A stretch of DNA of 64,000 nt from NCBI GenBank assembly GCA_963669155.1, contig OZ022579.1:15212040-15276039 (forward strand), given 5' to 3'. The stretch is from Arbacia lixula. Lineage: Eukaryota > Echinodermata > Echinoidea > Arbacioida > Arbaciidae. Positions 22,882 through 35,400 of this stretch are shown here, piece by piece. How positions within the stretch are numbered: position 1 is the first letter of the stretch; each line of letters starts with the position of its first letter. The translations under genes and the position numbers were made by a program. Below the pieces are notes generated by a model. It was given only the letters and a program-made list of their open reading frames with translations. It did no database searches and had not been told where the DNA came from.

Positions 22882-25800
22882 CTATGGTGACACAGCAAAC
22901 AAACAAACAAACACACACAACACACAGTGACAGAGAGAAGACAGAGTGGGGTGTGCAAGAAGGAAGGGGGAAGGCAGTTTGGAAGGTTAGTTAGAAAAGT
23001 CATGTGCAAGTTTTCAACATCAAATCCAAATTTGAGGGTTATCAATCTATTTTCGAAAAAAAATGTCAAAACAACTAATTTCAATAACAAATTTGTGCAA
23101 GTCATGGTAAACATAACTCTAGATTTTACTCAATAACAAATATGCAATTAAACAGCTTGTTGTACATTTCATCAACTCATTTTTGTAGGGTTGATCCTCC
23201 CTTTCCCTAACTATAACTGTTTGATATTACTGAAGATACTACATTTGGATTTGTTCCACTTTTCAGAATTTATAAGTTGCAACACTTAAAGTGTGATCTC
23301 CATTGAGTAGCCTACATCTACAGATTTCATAGGATAAAGACAGCTCAACGGGGACAAGAAAATATGGTCTTTAAAAGCAGCTGATCTAAATAAACACTTT
23401 ACTTTAGTGCAGGTTTCAATGAGAAAAATGGTTCAGAGGATACAAAAGAGTGGTCTGTACAGAGAAATTGCCTCTCTATACAAGAGGTTGCAAAGCAGGT
23501 GTCACTAATACTAAGTATGAGTAGGAGACTCTTGCTTTGGTCTCACTGTCCACTTTCCTGGTCAGATGGACCCTAACTGTAACCTGTACATAAAGACCAC
23601 CTGCCTTAAAGATTACCATAAGGGATCTTTAGATTTCTCATCCATGATGCAGAACCTTCTGAGTTGGGGAAATGAGCTTGATTGTGCCTGCGCGAGGTAG
23701 TCCATCCTGTTTTGCCTATCATTTCACAACCATTCTCAGGCAATTTTATGTCTTTGCGAAATTCGCGGCGCAGTAAATGATGGCACTATTTTAATTTACT
23801 TGCTCTGTCAAGTTGCACTGTGTCGAGACATGAAAAAAATTTAAAGCAAGATTATTCGCGACACGGAATGAGGAGGAGAACGCAGTGGAAAAGAAGAGAA
23901 GATTCCGTGTCATGGGCTAGGTTGTGAAATCTAAAGCTCCCAATTTTTGTCTCCCTTGAGGTATCTTTACATAAAGGTTTCACTCTACATGATAGTACTT
24001 TGAAATATGAGTAGGACACTATCCACTGGGTGGGGGGGACTCACCGCTTTGGTCTCGCTATCCACCTTCCTGGTCAGATGGACTCTGACCGTCTGGACGC
24101 TGCTCTCCACCTTTGCCATCGACTCTTTCACCTGGACGGAGCAAAAGATAGGCAACAATCATTGATTTGATTTGATTCCTGTATTTCACATAATTTGATT
24201 ATGACATACTGAACATAAGTGTACATAAATGTAATCACTTACGAAAAGGAATAATAGTGTATATCAGTATAGATATGTAGGTAATCATGTATGCAAAGAT
24301 ACTTAATTGAAATATATCACAAATTGAATGATAAATCAAAGAGCCCGAATAGAAGCATTGCATTTGATAAACAAAACAATAAAATGGTGGACAGAAGTGC
24401 TTGCAAGTTGAGACATTAACTGTTCTTACACGTTTAGCTTAAAATGTTTTTCATCACATGGTCTTTTTGGTTTGTCGCTTGACAATAAACAAAAGCTTTG
24501 TTTGTAGTCGAGACGTTCATGCTATTAATCATGTATACATTGGTGCTATTTGTACGGGTCTTTGGGTCTAGTTTTGGTGATGTGTTTTGAATTGGTCTGG
24601 ATGTAGAATGACCACGATACTTTTCAAATTGGAATGTGGAGAATGTTTAGCAATAGAAAAAAAAACAATGATAAAACAAAGGAAATTGTCCATCTTGGTC
24701 CAACAAAAGTTTCAATACCTCGAAGGAGTCAACTACTAGCAATCATAAGATAGTATGATGTGCAAAGAGAATAAAAACAATCACAATCATGCCACGAAAA
24801 GTTGTCTAGAGTTTTTGAAAATAGTGAATTGTATAACAACTAAATTCAATGTAATGGTAATAGTTCACACAAAACAGAAACTTCTAACAATGTTATGAGA
24901 AAAACTGGGGTGCTGGAAATAAAAATTGGTGAAGGTTATGAGTGCTGAAGCGCTCAATGAAAGAAAGCACAGAAATCTACAATGTATGTAAAAAAATATC
25001 AATCTATTCTGAGAAATTTTAAGTTGCTAAACAATCATCTCAAAACTAGATGTCCTGAACATGACTATGTCTGTTTTGTCAGATAAAAATGATGTGATGC
25101 ATCCTGCAAAGTGTCATGGATTCAGTAGCATTGCATATATTTTAATGTATGGTATATCACAGAGTACTTAACTTGGGGAGTTAATATTGGTTGTACTAAA
25201 ATACTGTCCATTTAAGATTTTGACAGGGATGCTCAGAAAAATCATAGAATTAAACATAAATGCTGAACAGATTAGTTCACATACTATCTTTTCATAGTTT
25301 TCATTTTGTGCGATAATTGTTACAAAAGATGTGGCCAATTTGAAAATTTTGTACAAACAAATGCAATTCAAAACAAACTAAATTGTTTGAAAGCAAAACA
25401 AAACAAAATCAATGAGGGGGGAAAAATAGGGAGGGTTATGTGCAGGTTTTCAGGGGTTGAATCAAACTATTTCAATAACTCTCGTAAGTGCTGTGCAGAC
25501 TTTTAACCAAATCATCACTCCAACTCTCTTATGATACCGACCTCTTCCACCTTTCTCCGTTGCTGTAGGGCGCAGGGTATAATGTTACATAATAAGACAT
25601 TAGCATTACTGGAGAAGTCCACCTATTTCCAAACAAACATTACCCTATACTACTAAATATATACAATAAAACCGTACAATTCTTTGAACATTTCTCATAC
25701 ATTTCATTTTTGTTTTGAATTCAAGCAAACCTGCACACTCAATCCTTATTGCATCTTTCAAAAGCAAGTCTCGTTTATCATTACTTTTAGTGTTTCCATT

Positions 25801-26447
25801 CTAAAGCTTAACACTCCTTCATTTTCTTGAGAACAGTTTTGTCTATGTGTACATGTCAGTTGAAGAAGTGTTAATTGTTGACAATGCATGTGGAAATGAA
25901 CAGACTATATTGCTTGCAGTCGGTATCGCAGAGAAAATTTGTTGATCAAAATTTTTTTTTTTTTTAAAGGATTATCTGTCCCAATACCATGAGGCTTTTG
26001 CTGGATTGGTACTGAGAGAGGTTAAACTAGAACCTGGGAACACAAGTAACAATAAAAATTGGCAACAAAGAAGTTCAGGAAATCACTAATTGTAAAGAGC
26101 TCCTGTACCACATGAAATGGAGCTGGCTGACATGAAATGGTTACCGTTATACACAGTCAAATCAATAGGGTTCACAGTTATGGACATATAAATAGTAATT
26201 GGTTTTGAACATATACACATACATTTAATTAACTCAAAGTAATAACTACATGTATGTAGCCCTTCAAATACTGAAAAATGGATAAATATTGTTTAGGACT
26301 ACATCAAACATCACCAATCACATTCAATGGGACTACACTAAACCATTGTCGACCACAAAACCAGCTGTACAACGAGTTTCAAAGAACATTAAAGGTAGTT
26401 TGTTGGGCTATTCTTTTGGAATAAAAAAGAATCTAAAAAGAGCTGTT

Positions 26448-26491
<44 letters not shown>

Positions 26492-29400
26492 GAGGGGGAG
26501 AGAGAGAGAGAGAGGAAGAGAGAGAGAAATGTATGGAGAGGAGTTTTGCTGTAGATGTCGTATTCTTGTGATATTCGATACACTTTGTGGGCGTGTCACC
26601 AAGGAGATGGCACAAAACACCTGTCCACAGTAAGCATATGCATATATTAGAGGCAAAAAAATCCAGATAAAATGAGAGTAGAGTATTCTTTTGGCTACTC
26701 AGAGAGCAAGTGAAAAAGATGAAAGCGAGAGAGTGAGTGAGAGTCAGAGCGTCCTTTTAAGGACTACTTCAGTTCACCATGTACCGTGAACTCATGGTGA
26801 ATATTTCTCACCATGCAGAAACCTTCCTTCACGGAACATATCATAGAAACATCATCAACCACAATGGATGGGACTAGAGAAAAATATCCTCAATGGATGG
26901 GAATACACTATGTCATCAATGGATGTGACTACCCATCAACCACAATGGATGGGACCACAGTAAAATATCATCAATGGATGGGACCACAGTAAAATATCAT
27001 CAATGGATGGGACTACAGTAAAATATCCTCAATGGATGGGAATACACTATGTCATCAATGGATGCATGTGACTACCCATCAACCACAATGGATGGGACCA
27101 CAGTGAAATATCATCAATGGATGGGACCACAGTAAAATATCATCAATGGATGGGACTACAGTAAAATATCCTCAATGGATGGGAATACACTATGTCATCA
27201 ATGGATGTGACTACCCATCAACCAAAGCGGATGGTACTACAGTGAAATATCATCAATGGATGGGACTAAAGTAAAGTATCATCAATGGATGGGACTACAG
27301 TAAAATATCATCAATGGATGGGAATACACTATGTCATCAATGGATGGGAATACACTATGTCATCAATGGATGGGAATACACTATGTCATCAATGGATGTG
27401 ACTACCCATCAACCACAATAAATGGGACTACAGTAAAATATCATCAATGGATGGGACTACAGTAAAATATCATCAATAGATGGGAATACACTATGTCATC
27501 AATGGATGTGACTACCCATCAACCACAATCGATGGGACGACAGTAAAATATCATCAATGGATGGGACTACAATAAAATATCATCAATTGATGGGAATACA
27601 CTATGTCATAAATGGATGGGAATACACTATGTCATCAATGGATGTGACTACCCATCAACCACAATAAATGGGACTACAGTATCTGACCTTGTTCAATTCC
27701 TCCTCCATGAACTCAATCTTCTCTATGGTGGCCGAGTCCACCTTGCTCCCTTTGCCCACGGAGAGCTTCTCCTTCTGGGAGATGGGGATGGGGGCTGCCG
27801 CTGGGGCTCCCCCTTTGCCTATGTTCTGTGCGGCCTCCTCGAGCTGCTGCTGGAGCTGGGTGAACTTGACCGTGAACTCTTGCCGTACCATCTGGACGTC
27901 TCGGACTCTGAGGGTCAAGGGGGAGAGAAGGTCAAGCAAGGTTGCTTTCTATACAGCTGCACAGAGATCATGTTTTGTTCTGAAGCAAGGGGGGGGGGGG
28001 GGGGAGTCGTTGTTTGATTCCATGAATAAATCATCTCAAAGTAATTAAAGATATAGTTTACCCTGAAATTACATTGGGTTAAAAAAAGGAAACACATAAA
28101 GGAAACAACATATTGGTGAGGGTTTAAAGAAAATCCATCAAAGGATTAGAAAGTTTTGACCTTTTGAAATGTCAATTTTGTGATGTCACGTGCTAGGTGC
28201 TCTCCAATATGTTATGAACAATTTTTCTTTAAAATGTGCATTTTCTCAAAAAGACATGCATCCATTCACCTGTGCATTTGACAAATTTGAAATACTTTTT
28301 TACACTCATACCTGTACGAAAAAAAAATCATTCTAAAAACAGAAAATTAGCAATTCATGGAATTATACTGTACACACTATATGGGAGAGCACCTCGCATG
28401 TGACGTCACAAATTTGAAATTTCGTAAGGTCATAACTTCATCATCCTCTGATGGATTTACGTTAAACCTTCACTAATATGTTTCTGTCATGTTTCTGCAA
28501 TTTTATTTTAAAATCCAGATGAGCACAGGGCACTACTGCCTTGATTATGGGCCATAATCTTTCCCACTCCTCCCCCTTACCTTTCTTCCATTTTCTGTGG
28601 TTTTTAGGCGCAACGAATCTATTTCACTGGAGTTCTTTCGCGTTCTAGAACGGCCGAGAACGCGCTATTGTGTGCCGTCTGGAAGGAGATCACGCTAGAA
28701 CGCGGCAATCAGAGCATAACAAAAGCACTATTATCCACCCTACTGGAGCTTTATTACACAAATTTATTATTTTAACTAGTACAATAGAGACTTTTCCTTT
28801 CATCCCCGCTCTCCTACTCACCTGTCCTTGGCCTCCGTATCCACCAGGCCCTTCATATCTTCTTGCAGGGTCTCGTTGGTCCTGTTCATCTCCCTTTTTT
28901 ATTCAATTTTAACTAGTATAGTGGAGACTTTTTCTTTCATCCCCGCTCTCCTACTCACCTGTCCTTGGCCTCCGTATCCACCAGTCCCTTCATATCTTCT
29001 TGCAGGGTCTCGTTGGTCCTGTTCATCTCCCTGATCTCTGGCCCCAGCTCGGCCATTCGCTCGTTGACCGTCACCAGCCGCTTGTCGGCCGAGTCTCGCC
29101 AGTCGTTGATGGCCAACAGCTTCTCAGTGTGCTCCTCGATGGCGCTGTTGGTCGCCTGGGAGACGAGGGTAAGTGGCAAGGATATTAGACCTAGGGCCCA
29201 TCTCATAACGAGTTGCGATTGATCTAAATAGATCCAACATCTAATCCAACCCAAATGTCCAATCCCCTAACACTAATGTACAAAGTTGCAATTGATATAA
29301 ATCGCAGTCAAGTTGCAATCAATCACAAATCTTTATGAGATGGGGCTCTGGGACCTGTATCACAAATAGAGGGTTCCCTGAAAGCAGCCATATTGGAGGA

Positions 29401-32400
29401 CAAAAAAATAAAACCTGTACATCAGACCATGAAAACAATGACTTTTCATGGATGATGCACAGGTTTTTATTGTTTGTCCTCTGATATGGCTGCTTGTAGG
29501 AACCCTCTATAGTAAGTTGCAACAGATAACAACTTTGCAACTGATTGTAGAACTGATGTACGGTATCTATACGGTAACTGTCTTCTGTATTATAAAACTA
29601 CCGCTGCTGACTATTGCAAGTCCAAGAATTGTACATTTACAATTTTTGCAGACATTCTTCCGGGTGCAGTAGATCCACACAAGCTATGATTAATATCTAA
29701 TGTAAGTTACTTTTAGTTTCTATTACAGCTTCTTTGTGAAGAGGATTTACGATCTGTATCAGTCATCCAATAAATTGTAGCTTTTAGCGATACAGGCCCT
29801 CATACTCTACAATCGAGTGAAATTAACCAAAGCTAAAACCAAACTCTGGACCTCACCAAATCATAACTTTAAATCTGGTCTAACTTCAATTGTGTCCTAG
29901 TAGGTGAGTTAAGTTATAATCCGGTTGAAACAAAGTTCAACTTTAACCCTTTTTAGAGCCCAACGTTAATCTTTCGGAATGTTATCTTTTCCCATTGCAC
30001 ATGCCCAGCTTTAGGAGACAATGATATGATTTGAGGGTCTAAACACTACCGCGAAAAAAATAATTCAACATTTTCAGGGGTTACTTTTTGAGCACATTGG
30101 CCGTTTCGCCCTGAGCCCCCATAACATGGAACATGGAACAATAAATTCAAAATATGTGATGACTTGCAAATCTATCACCAAATTTCAATTTGACTCATTC
30201 AAATGTCAAACATTTAACAGTGGCTCCTAAATATCACTCTTTCAAGATCCCTTAAGGGTCTCTATGGTTTGATTGCTTTTGCTTATTTCAATGGAAAAAA
30301 AAAACATTATTCTTACCTTGGCGCTCTGTGAAAAGAAATCAAAGAAGGAAAGAAAGAAATATCAATAAATTAAGATATGTGTCATCATTATCTGCACTAT
30401 ACACTGTACAGTACATGCTTAAAATTTCAGCAGTTACCTGTCACAAACAGCCATCCATTGTCTTAGATTAGAATATGTAATTAATATATATAATATGGCT
30501 CAGATATTTCTTCCATCAAGGTGCATCTCTCTGATGTTGTAATGTAGCAAATCAGTTTTAAATGGCAATGTTTAATGCAATTTGGGTTTCATTAAAAAAA
30601 AATCTAAAGACAGGAGAAAAAAATATGAGCAAGTTTGAACTGCTTTCTTGTAGAATTTACATAAATGACACATTCCAAAGAATAATTAATATAGCATGAA
30701 AACCTATCTTGCTTGACTGAGGAGGATAGTACTTTTCTGCAAACTCAGCTACCTATGCATAATATTTTTTGTGATATTGTTTTCCCTCTCAAATCAATAC
30801 TTGAAAGACTTTGAATAGGTTTGCATTACCTGGTCACCCATTGCTTCTTCAACAGCCTGAAAGAAAAATGACAGAAATGAAGACATATCAATCACAAAAT
30901 GCAGCATTTACACATTCATTGACACAATATCAGCAGCAAAATAAAAACTTCTTGCATGGGCGTATCATTTTATTTCAACAAGGAATCCCCTTAGATCCAA
31001 CTATTAAGGAGATGAGAAAAAGCAGTGGCATATATACACACACACAATAGAATTCTCCCCAGAGAGACAATATAATGAAGCCTTTACATATAGTCTCGGA
31101 ATGCACCCTGGTGACTGGCTTCTTAACAATCTTAAAACACATGAGTTATTGAACTTTTATGCTAAGCATTCCGTACATACAGGCAAAACCTGGAAATAAA
31201 ATATCTTTCTTGCTGTGACTTCCAATCTAACATGATGTGATGTTGCATTGATGCCAAAGCAAATGACAGACACAGTTTCCTTATTTAAAAGTATATTTTG
31301 TTACACACTTCCTTTTATATATGTATATAAGTTTGCAGAATACAGATATAAACAGATTTAAATATAAATTATCAAAATCAATGTGTTGGTTGTATCTGAG
31401 AGCATAAATGAGTGGCTCGAGGCCGTTAAGTAACTAATAAGTAAAAACTAACTGACGCAGCAGACAAAACAATGCACCGAGAAATGTTTGGTTGTAGATC
31501 AAATCCTTAAAAGAAAACAAGGTGGTTGGCGAAACATGAGTCTCGCCTGATTTCACAATTGATGAACAATGCTAAGTTATTTTTCAATAATTTAAAATGG
31601 TGCCTAGATGATCTGCTTCTTTTTGGACCCCTCCACAAAAAAATATTATTTCTATAAATAAATTGTGTTTCTTATCTCCTGTTTGTTATAATTGTATTTA
31701 AATTTTATGCATGTATTTTGTTGTTTGTTTTTTGTGGAAAAATAAAATTGAATCTTGAATCTTTTGACCTCATCATCCTCATCAACACACATGGGGTATT
31801 ACCCAAGGATCACTTGTACCAAGTATGAACACAACTGAGAGCAAGTCAAACCAAAACTTTAAGAAAAAGAAATATCCTTTAGTTAAGAAAAAACTTTAAA
31901 AAATAATGGACATGGCCTCATATTATTTGACTTTTGACCCCTAGATAATCTTTGACCCCATCATTCTCATGAAGACACATGTGGTATTACCCAAGGATCT
32001 TTTGTACCGCATGTGATCACAATTGATGCAGAAATAAAGAAATGAGAGCAAGTTAAACAAAAACTTTGTAACAGACCAACAGAATAACAGATTAACAGGA
32101 AAAGTGATCACCAGGTCTCTGCCGAACTTTATTCAGGCGAGACAAAAGAGGATGAGATTTTTAAACTACAGAAATCTTATACACATAGTTTCTGCTGGCT
32201 GATAAGAAAAACATTTCTCCATTTACTATGCAAAATGATTTTGGGGGGCGTGGTCGGGTGGGCGTGGCTGACTTACTGCAATGATGCGTTCATCCAGCAT
32301 CTCCTCCTGATTGTTAAGCTTCCCTTGGACGATGGAGAGCCTTGCTTCCAGGTCAGCTAAAGCTCTCACCTGGCCTGCCTTGGCATCGTCCAGGGCAGAG

Positions 32401-35400
32401 GCCATCTTCTCCTGGCTCTGGGGGTGGGAGAGGTGGGAGAGATGGGAGAGAAGGAAAGGGGTGTCAGGAGGGACCATGGGCAAACTGACTTCAGGAGTGA
32501 TGGTAACTAAGCCTGAGTCATACTGATTTTTTTGTAAACCGGGGCTCTAAGGCGTTGCTAAGGTCGAGCGCCGGTGCATCAATTAAATGGGACGGGGCAA
32601 AGTCGAAGACCAATTTTTCCTCTTCCGCGACACTGTACGTGTACCCGTACCGTCCCCAAGGATACGTGTACCCCAGCAACATTATTCGGATTACGTGCAA
32701 TGCTCACACGACTCACGCCGGGTCTCCGACTTCTCCAACCCGCTGTTCAGCGTGTTACTGCCTACGGCCCATTTCACTACATCGTATGTGCAATATAGTG
32801 TTTGCGGTAAAGTATAAGAACTTACATGGATGAAATATCACAATACTTCCCCAATATTTATCTTGACAACATCAAGACTCATTGCTCGCCAGCAATCATG
32901 TCAATATCAGGTCCCCGGGCCTGCACGCGGACCATGCCGCGCCACGCACAAGTTCCTGCCTAGCTCCTCGCTCGATTGAGCCATGCAGAGAGCGGGTTAA
33001 ATCCTCTCTGGTTGTTTCTCATCGATGCACCGGTTTAAAAAAATGGCTCCATGGCTCGAGAGCTTCGATCGAGGCCCGGTTTACAAATCGAATCGACTCG
33101 GACTCAATGGTAACCTTGCTTCCTGGCTGTTCGGCATTTCTAAATGAAACTAATCAATAAAGTGTGCAGAACAGTAATCATGCTCAATTTCTATTTTTCA
33201 GTTTGGATCAGATATGTGAAACAGCCTAAAAGCCATGCTCGAGAGCGGGAAGAGGTGTGTCACGATTCGGATTCATGAATACATTTATTCATATGCGAGA
33301 AGGGGCAATGCTTCTTTTTAAAGGAGGAATAAAAGTGTGCAATTTCAGTGTTGGGGAGTTGGATGATAACCACTGGTGATGATGAAGGCTTGCAAAGACT
33401 TACACTGCTTGATTGGGACGCGACCTGCTCGTTGATGCCTCCTATGGCCTGCTGCAAGGTGGAAATAGCCACGCCTAGTTTCTCCTGCACATCCTCGATC
33501 CTCGTCTCAATCTGCTTGTCTTGGCTTTGTCTGGAAGAACACACAGACAAGGGGTCAAAAGTAACAATTATATCAAATTCTTATAAAGCGCATATTACAT
33601 ACGTCCATGTTAAATCAAACTGGCAACCAAATGGAGGACAAAACATGAAAGAGGAGTATCAATCATAAAATCCTTTTCTCACAGGATTTCAAACATTTGT
33701 TCCAGCGCGTGCAATAACACATATTATCACATATATATTCTAAGCACATACAGACAGTCAACACTCGAAAATGGGTACATGATGCTGACCACTCGTTGAG
33801 CACCCCAGGGCACTGTTGCATAAAACTTACCATTGATGGTAACTCTGTTTCCAATGTCACCTTCTATGGAAACCTTGAAATTGATTGGCTGTTGAGCGAT
33901 GTTACCATGGTAGTTACCGTTGATGACAGAGTTACCATTAATGCTAAGTTTTATGCAACAGGGCCCAGAAGGTTGTTCCACCTGGGAACAATATCGTCCA
34001 GGCACTGATACCACCACACATAAAGAAAATCACACATGGGGAGACATAGAACAAGAGGGAAGGATGATCATACTACAGTGAAACTTGTAAAACCGCTAAA
34101 GGGTGACAAGAAATGTGGGCCATGTTGCATAAAACTTACCATTGATGATAACTTTGCTACCAGCGGCAACCTCTATGGAAACCTTGAATTCAATTGGCTA
34201 TCGAGCGATGTTACCATGGTAATTACCATTGATGGCAGAGTTACCATTCATGGTAAGTTTTATGCAATGTGACCATGGTCTTTACAAGCAGGTGGTTTTG
34301 CGTGTAGGTTACATCAATACAGGGCCCTGTCTTATAACACATTGCAATCAATCGATACTTCACATGCGAGGGGTATCAATCATAACTCTGGAGATTAGAA
34401 ATACGGCATTGGACTTGCCATCGAACCAGATCAATCGCATCCCTTTATAGGACAGGGCCCAGATTTCATGAATGTAAAAGATGTTTAGAAGAAAGAAAAA
34501 CTAGAGCAATTCGACTGCCACGCAGTCGATAAATATGCCTCCGCCTCTTTGCTAGATTATTTTCAGAAAATGTGTTTGTTTGGTTGGGAATGTTCTAGTG
34601 AATTCCTATGTGAAATGGAAATACCATTTATTCTGTTTTTCCATGTTAAGCGAAGTTTGGCAATGTTCATTTGACCTTTGATCTCTTACTTCTTTGACTT
34701 CCAATCTAACCAGTCTGTCTAAATCCATCCTTGTATCCTTGTGATTCTTGTACCATGTTTTCTTGAAATGCATAATTGGATTGGGATTTATTGTGAAAAG
34801 TATCAAATTGGGGGCAATTCATAAACCTTTGACCTCTGACCCTTCAGGAATTTTACCCAAACTGACGTACATACGGACGGACAACCCGAAAACATAATGC
34901 CTCCGGCCACTTCGTAGCGGAGGCATAAAAGGAGATCTTTCTATGCCGGTGGTAGGTAAAGCAGGTTTCACTCTACCAAGCCTAGGTACTAGGGTGCAAG
35001 GTGTGTGGACAAAACCCAGTCTGATAACAACTAAGTCTGGTAAAACAGACCACGCCCTAATACCATCCTGGGTCCTCTGGCTCCTTCAAGAGTGAGGATG
35101 GATACGTGCATAGACAGTATAACCCCGTTCATAGACACCGCCTATCCGCAAAAAAAGGCGCAACTTTTGAGGCAATTTTGCTGATGCATTACCGATAGCT
35201 GCGTATATGAACTGGAATCGCTCAAATAATGCGGTATTTGCTTCCTCCTTTTTTGCGCTTATCTTGCGGCTTTTTCACGGATCGAGACCTAGTAATAATA
35301 CCGCGCCTTGTGCATCGCACTCTGGCATGAGGGTCGCTAATCCCACTGCTCGTATGGCTGAGTGGTACATGTCACCATCGGTTTGGAGAGAGTCCAGCTG

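Noticed and set aside
22533..22930. Ser/Leu and Pro/His-rich + strand frames
   Set aside because: They are antisense to the Asp/Lys tail of exon 20.
26855..27680. CRISPR-like regular repeat array
   Set aside because: Units are contiguous variants of one core with no unique spacers, and the context is a eukaryotic intron; it is a minisatellite.
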